From Dyadobacter sp. (GTDB lineage: Bacteria; Bacteroidota; Bacteroidia; Cytophagales; Spirosomataceae), in contig NZ_JAGIAS010000013.1 in NCBI RefSeq assembly GCF_017744695.1, positions 45,176-109,175 on the forward strand: a stretch of 64,000 nucleotides of DNA, written 5' to 3'. The translations under genes were made by a program, and so were the position numbers. Shown in pieces: positions 9,728 through 18,759 of the stretch (position 1 is the stretch's first letter; the number at the start of each line of letters is the position of its first letter). The notes beneath the pieces were generated by a model, which saw nothing but the letters and a program-made list of their open reading frames with translations, did no database searches and was not told the DNA's origin.

Positions 9728-9800
9728 TATCACCATTATCAACATCTGGCAGGCTGAAAATCCTGCCAGATCGGTTCTTGTTCATCCTAACCTGAAAGTC

Positions 9801-10700
9801 ATGAAATTTGGAAAAGTTGAGAATCCCGATCATATAGATTTTGCGCTACCGCCCGACGCTACCACCAACAAAGCCCTCTTGAATGCCGCCAAAGGCGGAA
9901 AGCCCGGGATCTACATCGGATGCGCCAAATGGAACAAAACCGACCTCAAAGGTTTTTATCCCAAGGGTACCAAAGATGAACTGGCCTATTACGCGACGCA
10001 GTTCAACAGCATCGAGCTGAATGCAACCTTTTACAATAATTTTCCTGTCGAAACGATTGAATCCTGGTATGCCAAAACGCCGGCCGGTTTCAAGTTTTTC
10101 CCCAAATTGCACCAGGGTATCAGTCATTGGAAAAGGCTGAAAGACGCCAAGGAGCCCACCGACGTTTACCTCGACGGCATAGCCCATTTGCAGGATAAAC
10201 TCGGGATGCTTTTCCTGCAAATGCCCGACAATTTTGGCCCTAAAAACTGGGAAATACTGAAAGCATACCTGGAAGAATGGCCTTCCGGCTTTCCGCTTGC
10301 GCTGGAATTGCGCCACACCGGCTGGTATGACGGTACTTTTAACAGCGAAGATCTGTACAGCCTCCTCGAAAAGAAAAACATCACGCACATCGTCACAGAT
10401 TCGGCCGGACGCCGCGATTTGCTGCACATGCGGCTCACTACGCCGACCGCATTCATCCGCTACAACGGCGCCAACGTTGATTCGGATTATACCCGTCTGG
10501 ACGACTGGTTTGAAAGGTTAAAACTCTGGACCGAGGAAGGCATTCAAAATATCTACTTCTTTGTGCATCAGAATCATGAGGAGGCGTCGCCGCTGCTATC
10601 TTCCTATTTAATCCAGAAACTAAACAAAGAACTGGGAATGGAACTGCAAGTCCCTTATGACCCAAGGGTCGCAAGCGGGCAGGTTAATCTGTTCAAATAG
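9801..10700 (+). CDS. DUF72 family protein (YecE-like)
   Basis: A 299-residue cytoplasmic protein with the DUF72 pattern: YIGCAKWNKTDLKGFYP, FNSIELNATFYNNF, FFPKLHQGISH, LGMLFLQMPDNFGP and LALELRHTGWYDG. The fold is a TIM-barrel-like domain of unknown enzymatic function, conserved across bacteria and archaea. It follows the cupin by about 70 bases on the same strand and ends at a perfect hairpin shared with the convergent phosphodiesterase gene. No function is assigned. Confidence 0.85.
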   Translation: MKFGKVENPDHIDFALPPDATTNKALLNAAKGGKPGIYIGCAKWNKTDLKGFYPKGTKDELAYYATQFNSIELNATFYNNFPVETIESWYAKTPAGFKFFPKLHQGISHWKRLKDAKEPTDVYLDGIAHLQDKLGMLFLQMPDNFGPKNWEILKAYLEEWPSGFPLALELRHTGWYDGTFNSEDLYSLLEKKNITHIVTDSAGRRDLLHMRLTTPTAFIRYNGANVDSDYTRLDDWFERLKLWTEEGIQNIYFFVHQNHEEASPLLSSYLIQKLNKELGMELQVPYDPRVASGQVNLFK

Positions 10701-10729
10701 CAAAAGGCGGGACCGACTCCCGCCTTTTG
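10701..10729. terminator. Bidirectional terminator hairpin
   Basis: CAAAAGGCGGGA and TCCCGCCTTTTG form a perfect 12-bp stem around a 5-base loop. It sits exactly between the convergent DUF72 and phosphodiesterase genes, with a T run on either strand. Confidence 0.85.
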
Positions 10730-10733
10730 ACTT

Positions 10734-11681
10734 CTATTTCAGCTCGAATTTTACGCCTTGCTCCGGGAAGATCAACCGCAAACCGAGGTTATTGGCCGCG
10801 CCCAACTCCTTTCGTATCGTTTCTTCATTATTCCCCACAGGTTTAACGTGCGTAACGACCACATTCAGGTTTCGTAAATGCTCCTTTCCCGCAAGTCCTG
10901 CCAATACTTCAAACTCTTTCATAAACCATCTCGGCGTCAGGTGGCCATACAGATGCCGATCGGGCTGTGCATTGGGATACGAGACTTCCAGAAAAACGCC
11001 TTTCAATTTTCCCGATTTCACAAGCGGCGCGACTGCCGCCCAAACCCGCTTCATATGGTCCGTCCGCTCCACCTCATCCGGGCCGGTATCCCCAAAATAG
11101 AGCACATATTCGTCGCCATGCTTCACCAGGAACGCCGTGCTCGAATAGGGTTTTGAATGGCTCAACGGGAATGCCCGTACCGAAATTTCCGATTCTTTAA
11201 CGGCCATTTCGATACCTTCCTTTAGTTGCTGGTAACGGTATTTGTTCAAGGCAGGCGCATTACCGTCATTCGCAAGATTAGGCCAGCTTTGCCAATTGAA
11301 ATAATGCGCTTTCATCACATTAATACAATGTTCCATGGCGTACACCTGCTTCACCGTATCGTCCACTGAATTGATAATCATCCCTGAAATGTGGTCGAGA
11401 TGCGGGTGTGAGATGAGATATCCCTTGATATATTTTTTCAGAACCGTTTCTGCATTCACATTAAACGCCCCATTCCCAACCGCCGCGATGATCCCGCTGC
11501 TTACCGTGCCTGCATCCAGGCACACATACGCATCCGAACCCGCAGGCGCAAGCATGTACGCGGAAAGGTTGCCATCGACGGTCCCGCCTTTCACACCCAG
11601 CGGGACTACCTGGAAACCGTTTTGGGCAAAAACAAGTGTGCATCCTAACAAGGATATCAGTAAACAGAATACTCGCAGCAT
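10734..11681 (-). CDS. Class II 3',5'-cyclic-nucleotide phosphodiesterase, secreted
   Basis: 315 residues from the ATG at 11681, chosen because it starts a clean signal peptide (MLRVFCLLISLLGCTLVFAQ); an in-frame extension upstream lacks any such signal. The metallo-beta-lactamase fold of class II phosphodiesterases is clear: ISHPHLDHISGM metal motif, FPLSHSKPYSSTAFLV, LYFGDTGPDE and VVVTHVKPVG. Family members (yeast PDE1, Vibrio CpdP) hydrolyse cAMP or cGMP. The signal peptide suggests it works in the periplasm, so it may salvage external cyclic nucleotides instead of controlling internal signalling; this is inference. It stands alone, converging on the DUF72 gene. Confidence 0.85.
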   Translation of the reverse strand: MLRVFCLLISLLGCTLVFAQNGFQVVPLGVKGGTVDGNLSAYMLAPAGSDAYVCLDAGTVSSGIIAAVGNGAFNVNAETVLKKYIKGYLISHPHLDHISGMIINSVDDTVKQVYAMEHCINVMKAHYFNWQSWPNLANDGNAPALNKYRYQQLKEGIEMAVKESEISVRAFPLSHSKPYSSTAFLVKHGDEYVLYFGDTGPDEVERTDHMKRVWAAVAPLVKSGKLKGVFLEVSYPNAQPDRHLYGHLTPRWFMKEFEVLAGLAGKEHLRNLNVVVTHVKPVGNNEETIRKELGAANNLGLRLIFPEQGVKFELK

Positions 11682-11917
11682 ATGAATGGGGGTAGGTAAG
11701 ATTACAAAACTAAGGGACGTCACACGAAAAAAGTTATCCGAAACCCAAATACATCGTGACTTTGAACTTTCCGAAACCATGCCGTTGGAACCAGAAGTTA
11801 ACTCGACGTGGCCGGATATTCATTCATTGACATCAAACTTCCGCGAAGTACCGTAATTAGTCGCGCTGATTGTGAAAAGCGCAATACGTTCTTAATAAAA
11901 CCAGCACGGACTTCTTC

Positions 11918-13786
11918 ATGAAAAAATTCCTCCACTTACTAGCCGCCATTTGCATAACAAGTGTTCATTTGGCATATGGCCAGGTCTTTCCGGAAACTTT
12001 TACAAGTTCCGTGTGCAGCAACTGTGCCCCGCTTGGATACAATATTGTTTCCGGCGAGCCCGCAATTGCGAATATAGTTGGCTATCCGGGTGTTTGGTGG
12101 GCTTCCGGGATTCCGGCCCCTCCTTCCAAGAACGAAGCACTTTTTCCCAATACGAATGGTGTATTTGTGTCATTAAAAAGCACGGGTAATCAAAGCGCCA
12201 AAATTTCAGTCGTTTCAGGTGGTTTCGTTCCCGGATTTCAGTACACGCTACGTTACTATGTACTTTCGTCCAAAGAGCAATTATCCTCCTATGGCAGTAC
12301 CGCTACCTTACGAATTGCTACAACGGATCAGTTTCCTGCAATTATTGCCACCAAGGTCACGAATTTCAATGGCAACATCCATCAATGGATTCAGCAGGAA
12401 TTAACCTTTACAGCACCTGCGGCACAACTGGAATTTTCGCTTTTTGGAACTTCCAATGCAGGTACAGGCTACGTTAACTTCGACATTTACTCGCGACCGT
12501 TCACATGCAAAATCCCCGGTGGACAAGTCAAATTCATAAGGGATTCGGACGTCACGCCATTCGCATGCGCAACGGAGAATCTTTATGAAAATGTACAACT
12601 TCCCATTCCGGCTGGCGCACAAGTAATATGGAAGACAAATCCGAATGTAACCTGGGGCACATTAACAACACAACAGGCTTCCCAGGCAAGCCCATTGCCT
12701 CCCGGGCAACAGTACTATGCTTTTTACAAAGGCGAAAATATTCCTTATGAATGTTACAATACAGAAATATCAGCGGCCGCATTTTCATTCACCAGCGTCG
12801 AAACACAAGCCGCGCTTAAAAGTAATTCTGCGGCTATTAATTGTACTGACCAAAGCTCTTTCGACTTAACAGGCCAGCAGGCGCAATCGCCTCATGAAAT
12901 TCGGTGGTTCAACAACGACCAGCATGCAGGCCCTATGCTTCCCAATCCCGCGCAGGCGGCAATTGGTACTTATTATGCATTTTATTTCAACCCTAGCGGG
13001 AACTGCTATTCCACCAATAAGGCCTTGCTAAGTTCCGCATTTTCAGTCACGGCTGCTACAATCTGTTGCAACAATCCGAACAATCCTTCAAGCCAGATCG
13101 CCCTTTCGGGATCCAATGCCAATATTGCCTGCCCCATGCAAACGGCCGACCTGACAAGCTTTCTTCCCCAACCGCTGAGCTTGCCACCGAATACCGTTAT
13201 TGAATGGTTTACCAGCTCTGACCATACCACTGGTAAGATAGACAACCCCACTGCGGTAACCACCGGCACCTACTATGTCTTTGCCCACGACCTCACCTAT
13301 GGCTGCTACAATACCAATGTCTCAACGTCTTACATTAATGTTACCACTCCCTGCGCTGCCGCAGAATTAACTACTACGCTGGACATTGACGGGTTAAGTT
13401 TTAATGAAGGGGCGGAGAGGGACTTTATTATCAATCTTCACGAAACAGCAGGCTTTGGCACTAATGGGAATGTCTCCTTCCGGGTTAGCAAGATCGGAGC
13501 ATTTGACATAAGCTACCCAACCAGCAGCGGAGTCTCCAACGTATTCGGAGGCGTTAACAATATGAATGGGAACTGGAGTTTTTCTGAAGACGACAATTTT
13601 ATCACGGTCAGCTCAAACGTGGCCCTTCTGGCAAACAGCGTATCGGTTATTGGTTTCAAAATCAAAAGAAAGGCAGACAAGCCAGCAGGCATTACGCAAA
13701 ATTTGACTGCTGTTATCGTAGTCAACTCCGGTGGCGAAAAAAATGGCTATAACAATGCAGTTGTAACGGCTGTATCGACAAATTAG
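11918..13786 (+). CDS. Large secreted protein with repeated Ig-like modules
   Basis: A 622-residue exported protein with signal peptide MKKFLHLLAAICITSVHLAYGQ. After an N-terminal jelly-roll-like region (about 25-200), three modules of roughly 90 residues recur, each with a WF/WK motif and a G(T/Q)YYAFY ... CYNTN ending (near 290, 375 and 465). Each has a Cys that could pair within the module. The last 140 residues are a different beta-rich domain. It lacks a recognisable T9SS sorting tail of its own, while the next gene carries one. It is probably a cell-surface or secreted adhesin-like protein; function unknown. Confidence 0.7.
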   Translation: MKKFLHLLAAICITSVHLAYGQVFPETFTSSVCSNCAPLGYNIVSGEPAIANIVGYPGVWWASGIPAPPSKNEALFPNTNGVFVSLKSTGNQSAKISVVSGGFVPGFQYTLRYYVLSSKEQLSSYGSTATLRIATTDQFPAIIATKVTNFNGNIHQWIQQELTFTAPAAQLEFSLFGTSNAGTGYVNFDIYSRPFTCKIPGGQVKFIRDSDVTPFACATENLYENVQLPIPAGAQVIWKTNPNVTWGTLTTQQASQASPLPPGQQYYAFYKGENIPYECYNTEISAAAFSFTSVETQAALKSNSAAINCTDQSSFDLTGQQAQSPHEIRWFNNDQHAGPMLPNPAQAAIGTYYAFYFNPSGNCYSTNKALLSSAFSVTAATICCNNPNNPSSQIALSGSNANIACPMQTADLTSFLPQPLSLPPNTVIEWFTSSDHTTGKIDNPTAVTTGTYYVFAHDLTYGCYNTNVSTSYINVTTPCAAAELTTTLDIDGLSFNEGAERDFIINLHETAGFGTNGNVSFRVSKIGAFDISYPTSSGVSNVFGGVNNMNGNWSFSEDDNFITVSSNVALLANSVSVIGFKIKRKADKPAGITQNLTAVIVVNSGGEKNGYNNAVVTAVSTN

Positions 13787-13839
13787 ACAATCCCACCTAC
13801 AAGGTGGCGCTATCTGTAAAACCTTATCATATTTATCAA

Positions 13840-14850
13840 ATGAAAGTTATTGTACAGGCTTTGCTTATGGTGCTCTGTGTGCATTACGGCTTCACACAAG
13901 ACCTCGACATAAACCTCAACCCGCAGCAGGCATTCATTCTGGACAAGACAAAAGGTACGCTGGAAGTCAAAATATGCAATTGTCACACCGCAAGCACTAC
14001 TGCTCCAAGTGACAAACCAAGGCCGCAAATCAGCTTCCCGGATAATCTTATGCTAAAAGGCATAACAAACACAGATGGCTCGCCCCTCATCGGCTTCACT
14101 GTACAAAGTTCCAGTAATGATCCTGGAAATCACTCTGTTCGTCTCCTGGCAAACACCGTCTTGCCTAACACCTCCTGTACTTCTTTTCTAATTCAGGTCG
14201 AAGGTAACGGAATCGGCACAGGAATAATAACAGCTACCCTGGGATCACAAGGCCCCCAAACAGATGGCAACTATACAACAAATGACAACGCCTTGGCCGC
14301 AATTCCTGTACAGGTAAATTTCCCGGTAACATTGAAAGAATTTCGCGCCAGGAAGGAGGAAGGACTGGCAATTCTGACCTGGACAACAACAGAAGAAATG
14401 AATGCAAGCCATTTCGATGTGCAGCGCAGTGAAAATGGTAAACATTGGCAAACGCTTGCCAATGTTCCGGCAAAAGGTACTTCAAAGATCCGGACAGACT
14501 ATTCATTCACCGACGCCAATCCGCAGAACGGCCAAAACCTCTACCGCCTTCACATGATTGATTTAGATGGGTCAGCCACTTACAGTACCATATGTAATTT
14601 GAGATTCGAGTTTCAGCCTCAATTTGTCTTCCCAAATCCTGCGAAAGACTTTCTAAACGTCAAAGTCGATGATTGGAATAAAATACAGGGCATAGTAATC
14701 AGAGACACACAGGGAAGGCAAATCTATCGTTCAACCGACAGACGAACCGACCGGATTGACCTAACTGATTTTGTAGCGGGTATTTACATCGTCGAAATAG
14801 TTAAAAGCAACGGTGAAACTAAAATATCGAGGATTGTCGTTGCAAGATAA
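13840..14850 (+). CDS. Secreted protein with type IX secretion C-terminal sorting domain
   Basis: 336 residues. The ATG at 13840 starts a signal peptide (MKVIVQALLMVLCVHYGFTQ); an in-frame GTG at 13804 adds an implausible leader. Residues about 175-255 hold a domain common in Cytophagales surface proteins (PVTLKEFRARKEE, AILTWTTTEEMNASHFDVQR). The last 75 residues are a type A T9SS tail: FVFPNPAKDFLNV, GIVIRDTQGRQIY and FVAGIYIVEI, ending with basic residues. It follows the Ig-like protein by about 50 bases and is probably co-transcribed, so the two may act together at the surface. Confidence 0.8.
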   Translation: MKVIVQALLMVLCVHYGFTQDLDINLNPQQAFILDKTKGTLEVKICNCHTASTTAPSDKPRPQISFPDNLMLKGITNTDGSPLIGFTVQSSSNDPGNHSVRLLANTVLPNTSCTSFLIQVEGNGIGTGIITATLGSQGPQTDGNYTTNDNALAAIPVQVNFPVTLKEFRARKEEGLAILTWTTTEEMNASHFDVQRSENGKHWQTLANVPAKGTSKIRTDYSFTDANPQNGQNLYRLHMIDLDGSATYSTICNLRFEFQPQFVFPNPAKDFLNVKVDDWNKIQGIVIRDTQGRQIYRSTDRRTDRIDLTDFVAGIYIVEIVKSNGETKISRIVVAR

Positions 14851-14879
14851 CCCCTCGTCTGCTTCTCGGGGGCAAAATG

Positions 14880-14887
14880 TACCTTCG
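14880..14887 (+). promoter_or_regulatory. Putative -7 promoter box for the GNAT gene
   Basis: TACCTTCG differs by one base from TAnnTTTG. It overlaps the upstream candidate ATG at 14877, so transcription would begin after that codon. This supports the ATG at 14904 as the true start of the acetyltransferase. Confidence 0.45.
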
Positions 14888-14903
14888 CGAAAATCACCAA
14901 CCA

Positions 14904-15356
14904 ATGCCCGAATACATCCGCACCACCAGCGACAGTCCCGATTTCCAGAATCTCACCAGCGACCTCGACGACGAGCTTTGCCGCATTTACAACACCAATA
15001 AGGAAGATTACGAAGAATACAACCGCATTACCGGCCTGCCGACGGTTATATTGGCCTATGAAAATGACACGGCCATCGCCTGCGGCTGCTTCAAGCAATT
15101 CGACGCGCACCGCATTGAACTTAAACGAATGTTTGTCAAACCAGAATTCCGCGGGAAAGGCATCGCCTCCATCATGGTCGACGAGCTTGAAAGATGGGGG
15201 AAAGAACTGGGCTACGGAACCATGATCCTCGAAACCGGTAAAGGCCAGCCGGACGCGATTGCATTATACCGAAAGCTAGGGTATGACGATATTCCCCATT
15301 TCGGAGAATTTCCCGAGGAATCCCGGAGCGTTTGTCTGGGGAAAGGATTAATTTAA
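14904..15356 (+). CDS. GNAT family N-acetyltransferase
   Basis: 150 residues from the ATG at 14904 (MPEYIRTT). An ATG at 14877 is in frame but overlaps the likely promoter box. The acetyl-CoA binding motif A is clear (LKRMFVKPEFRGKGIASIMV), followed by ETGKGQPDAIALYRKLGY. The family transfers acetyl groups to small molecules or protein amines; the substrate is not evident. It ends 25 bases before the AI-2E exporter gene and may share a transcript with it. Confidence 0.85.
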   Translation: MPEYIRTTSDSPDFQNLTSDLDDELCRIYNTNKEDYEEYNRITGLPTVILAYENDTAIACGCFKQFDAHRIELKRMFVKPEFRGKGIASIMVDELERWGKELGYGTMILETGKGQPDAIALYRKLGYDDIPHFGEFPEESRSVCLGKGLI

Positions 15357-15381
15357 GCGTGTCAATAGCATCAAACGCAAC

Positions 15382-16542
15382 GTGAACACCCCTACCCATC
15401 AACCCTTTTATCAGAAACTTTCCCTAACCCTCCTCGCGATCGGGATCATTATGCTCGCGATTTATCTTGGGCAGGATATTATCGTGCCGCTGGCACTGGC
15501 CGGGTTGCTGGCCGTGCTCCTCCGGCCGCTGGAGCGGCTGTTTATCCGCATCGGGATTCCAAAATTGCTTTCCATCACACTGGCACTGACCATTGCGATC
15601 CTGCTCGTTTCGGCGGTTACAGTACTCATTTCCATGCAGCTGGCCGATTTCTCCGACGAATGGCCAAAGCTCAAAAGGAATATCGACCTCTTTTACCGCG
15701 ATGCGCGCCGGTGGATTCGCCGCGAGTACAGTCTGAGCTACCGCCAGCAAGCCGAATATTTAAAAAATGCCCAAAGCAAGACGCTCGAAACATTCCAGGG
15801 GCCGGAAACGCTCGGTGTAGTGACAGGTCCGCTCGGCACGCTGATCCTCATTCCTATTTACACCTTCTTATTGCTTTACTACCGCGCAATGCTGATCCAT
15901 TTTACAGTAGTACTGTTTGCAGAAGAGCAAAAACAGCGTGTACTGGAAATACTGGGACAGATCAAGTCGATTATCCAGAGTTATATGGTGGGCCTCTTGC
16001 TGGAAACAACGGCCGTGGCAGTCCTCAACTCGGCAGGACTACTGATTCTGAATGTACAATATGCAATTTTGCTCGGTGTAATGGCTGCGATTCTCAATTT
16101 GGTCCCCTACATCGGCGGGCTCGTCGCAACCGCCCTTGCAGTGATGGTGACGTTCATCAGCCATCCCGAAATCGATGTGCTATTGGGGGTGGTCGGCGTA
16201 TTCATCGCTGTGCAGGTGATCGACAACAATTTCCTGGTACCATTCATTGTCGGCTCTAAAGTGCGGATCAATGCGCTGGTATCTATCGTGGGCGTGCTCG
16301 TAGGCGGCGCGCTTGCAGGATTATCAGGCATGTTCCTTTCAATTCCCGTGATTGCGATGATGAAAGTCATTTTTGACCGGGTACCCGGACTTGAACCATG
16401 GGGAATCCTGCTTGGCGACCAAACGCCCGAGCAGGCTAACAACAATCTGTTCCGTTTCGTGAATCTGAAAAAAAGTGCGGCCGGCGATCCGGCGCCCGGT
16501 GGTCCGGCGGCCGACGCACCGGAAGAGGAAAACCAGCCGTGA
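15382..16542 (+). CDS. AI-2E family transporter (PerM/TqsA type)
   Basis: A 386-residue membrane protein beginning with GTG at 15382. Hydrophobic segments occur near 12-60, 70-90, 150-175 and 210-335, with the family's long soluble stretch between segments 3 and 4. The family signature NLVPYIGGLVA is followed by NNFLVPFIVGSKVRINALVSI. Family members export autoinducer-2, peptides or ions; the substrate here is unknown. The C-terminus is a low-complexity Pro/Ala/Glu tail that is not part of the family core. Confidence 0.85.
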   Translation: MNTPTHQPFYQKLSLTLLAIGIIMLAIYLGQDIIVPLALAGLLAVLLRPLERLFIRIGIPKLLSITLALTIAILLVSAVTVLISMQLADFSDEWPKLKRNIDLFYRDARRWIRREYSLSYRQQAEYLKNAQSKTLETFQGPETLGVVTGPLGTLILIPIYTFLLLYYRAMLIHFTVVLFAEEQKQRVLEILGQIKSIIQSYMVGLLLETTAVAVLNSAGLLILNVQYAILLGVMAAILNLVPYIGGLVATALAVMVTFISHPEIDVLLGVVGVFIAVQVIDNNFLVPFIVGSKVRINALVSIVGVLVGGALAGLSGMFLSIPVIAMMKVIFDRVPGLEPWGILLGDQTPEQANNNLFRFVNLKKSAAGDPAPGGPAADAPEEENQP

Positions 16543-16569
16543 AAATTCCACGACCGGTTATAATTGGTG

Positions 16570-17871
16570 TCAGCTTACAAATTGTTGGGTATCCACCACC
16601 GCTTTGAGGTCATGCAACAGGCTGAACAGCCCGAAGAATGTGCGGTTGATATAAATAAAATGTTTGGAGCCCCGGTTCATATTCATTTTCCGCAGCTCCT
16701 TGTCATTGGCATATTTCTCCCCCAGTGCAGCAAGTTTCAGGAAAAACGCTTCATCTGAAAAATCGAATGTCTCGGCCTGAAACGGCTGTGTGAGCAATGC
16801 GAGTATTTCTCTGAAAAGATTGGAAAAATAGATGGTTTCCGCCTCGGTGTCCTTTGCTGTCAGGATTTCCAACTCGACCAGCTTGGCGTGGAAAATCGCC
16901 GGACTATTGAGGTTCTCAGGCTCGGCGAGCTCGAAATACGGAATGTAGAAATCCACGGGAATTTCCTTGATACACCCAAAATCAATAGCGATCAGGTTGT
17001 CGTTTTCATCAATCAGGAAATTACCCGGATGCGGGTCCGCATGGACTTTGCGGAGCTGATGCACCTGGAACATATAAAAATCCCACAATGCCTGCCCGAT
17101 CTTGTTAGCCGTGTCCTGGTCGGGATTTGTCTTGCAAAACTCCGACCAATGCTGGCCGTCCATCCAATCCATCGTGATCACGCGCTCGCTCGAAAATTCG
17201 GGATAATACTTCGGGAAGCGCAGATTAGGGATATGCTCGCAAGCCTCGGCAATTTCAGTACTATTGGCTATTTCAAGAATGTAATTGGTTTCCTCGGTCA
17301 GCTTCGTTTCGACCTCCTTGAAATACTTATCCGAATCCTTCGCCTGAATATTGAACATCTTCATCGCAATTGGCCTCACCAGCGCCAGATCCGACGAAAT
17401 ACTTTCCGCCACACCGGGATACTGGATTTTCACCGCCAGCTCCCTCCCTTCATGCACGGCCTTATGCACCTGACCAATGCTCGCTGCATTGATTGCATTG
17501 GGGTTGAATGTATCAAACAATTCCAACGGTGACTTTCCAAAATATTTACGGAATGTCCTCACTACCAATGGCGCCGAAAGCGGCGGTACCGAAAATTGCG
17601 AGAGCGAGAACTTCTCGACATAAGCTTGTGGCAGGAAGTTTTTCTCCATGCTCAACATCTGAGCGAGCTTCAATGCACTACCTTTCAAACTTTTAAGGCT
17701 ATCATAAATATCCTCCGCATTGTTGTTGTTGAGGTTGTCCCGTGCCGTTTCCGGGCTGGTGATCTTTTCGCCGTAATACTTCAGATAATTCCCCCCAATC
17801 TTGACCCCTGTTGAAATGAGCCGGGTGGCACGTCGTATTTTGGAAGTAGGTATGCTATCAATTGTCTCCAT
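16570..17871 (-). CDS. ABC1/UbiB (ADCK/COQ8-like) atypical kinase
   Basis: A 433-residue protein of the UbiB/ADCK family. Visible elements: GSALKLAQMLSME (the family KxGQ motif, here KLAQ), AASIGQVHKAV, the nucleotide-binding lysine in AVKIQYPGV, the catalytic loop KVHADPHPGNFLID and the metal-binding IDFGCIKE. Relatives support ubiquinone biosynthesis or lipid homeostasis, probably as ATPases/kinases. Cytophagales are expected to use menaquinone, so the role here is open. Its start is 2 bases after the stop of the TetR/COQ9-like gene, so the two are translated together. Confidence 0.9.
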   Translation of the reverse strand: METIDSIPTSKIRRATRLISTGVKIGGNYLKYYGEKITSPETARDNLNNNNAEDIYDSLKSLKGSALKLAQMLSMEKNFLPQAYVEKFSLSQFSVPPLSAPLVVRTFRKYFGKSPLELFDTFNPNAINAASIGQVHKAVHEGRELAVKIQYPGVAESISSDLALVRPIAMKMFNIQAKDSDKYFKEVETKLTEETNYILEIANSTEIAEACEHIPNLRFPKYYPEFSSERVITMDWMDGQHWSEFCKTNPDQDTANKIGQALWDFYMFQVHQLRKVHADPHPGNFLIDENDNLIAIDFGCIKEIPVDFYIPYFELAEPENLNSPAIFHAKLVELEILTAKDTEAETIYFSNLFREILALLTQPFQAETFDFSDEAFFLKLAALGEKYANDKELRKMNMNRGSKHFIYINRTFFGLFSLLHDLKAVVDTQQFVS

Positions 17872-17873
17872 TC

Positions 17874-18548
17874 CTACTTCAATTTTTCTTTAATCAGAAA
17901 CTTCCCGAAGTCGATCACGCTCTCAAGTGGAGTCGTATCGATCAGGTCGAATGTAGCCCGGATCGACTTTTCGATGAACAGGTCTGTTTTCTCAAAACCT
18001 ACGGATTCATCGTCAATCCAGAATTTCAATGTGAGCAGCAGTTGGATCCACGCGCCTTCTTCCAGCGCATCCTGCTGTGCCTTGCGAATGCGGTCACTTT
18101 TCGCTTTCAGGTAACCGTCGCTGATTTCGTGGATGTATTCCTTAAAACTGCCACGAAACTCTTTCAGCTTCAGGATACCGTTCAGCTTGTTCTTTTCTTC
18201 TTTCAATGCAAAAACTACATAGCTGCGGTTGGCAGTCAGAATTTCAACAAGCGTAAAGTAGTAAGCCAACAATTTATCCCGGAAACCGACCCCGTCAATC
18301 TCCCCGCTCTGGTTGATCAGGTTTACGGCCAGGTCATGAAAACTTACAAACACCCGCCTTTCAAGCGAATCGATCGAAGTGAAGAACTTGTAAAAATCCT
18401 TTTCCGCAAAACCGTGCTCTTTGGAAAACAGGTAAACCGATTCCGGCTTCTTGTGATTTTCCAGGCAGTAATGCATGTATAACTCCGTAATCTTGTCGGC
18501 GGTGAGGTCCACGCTTACCGGTGGTAGTGCCTTCGTTTTGGTAGCCAT
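17874..18548 (-). CDS. TetR-fold protein with COQ9-like C-terminal region
   Basis: A 224-residue, largely helical protein. The N-terminal 70 residues resemble a TetR helix-turn-helix (ADKITELYMHYCLE, YLFSKEHGFAEKDFYKFF), but the usual basic recognition helix is weak. The rest matches the TetR C-terminal domain found in Bacteroidota proteins paired with ABC1 kinases. COQ9, the partner of COQ8 in mitochondria, has the same fold. It is the first gene of a two-gene unit with the UbiB-like kinase. It may be a regulator or, alternatively, a lipid-binding partner of the kinase; the sequence alone does not decide. Confidence 0.7.
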   Translation of the reverse strand: MATKTKALPPVSVDLTADKITELYMHYCLENHKKPESVYLFSKEHGFAEKDFYKFFTSIDSLERRVFVSFHDLAVNLINQSGEIDGVGFRDKLLAYYFTLVEILTANRSYVVFALKEEKNKLNGILKLKEFRGSFKEYIHEISDGYLKAKSDRIRKAQQDALEEGAWIQLLLTLKFWIDDESVGFEKTDLFIEKSIRATFDLIDTTPLESVIDFGKFLIKEKLK

Positions 18549-18654
18549 CAGAAGTATTTGTTTACTTATGGAAGATGAGTCACGTTAAAGTAAACGCTCG
18601 AAATAGCTATTTAATTCCGTCGGGATGGAATGAAGCTCCGGCTTCATCTACATA

Positions 18655-18729
18655 ATTCGCAGGCCTCTGGCCGGTCGGAAAAGCGATTTGCGCGAAGTCG
18701 CTCACCTGGCCGGCCAGAGGCCTGCGAAT
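18655..18729. repeat. Long palindromic intergenic element
   Basis: Two perfect 20-base arms (18655-18674 and 18710-18729; core CAGGCCTCTGGCCGG) flank 35 bases that contain a smaller stem (AGCGA ... TCGCT). Similarity of the arms continues outward imperfectly (GAAGCTCCGGCTTC on the left; the complement of GAAGCAGAAGCTTC on the right). It lies between the TetR-like and FAD-oxidase genes. The 13-base core CCAGAGGCCTGCG recurs at 21770. It is probably a REP-like or terminator element; no coding sequence overlaps it. Confidence 0.7.
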
Positions 18730-18759
18730 AGTAGGCACGAAGCAGAAGCTTCGCGCCAT

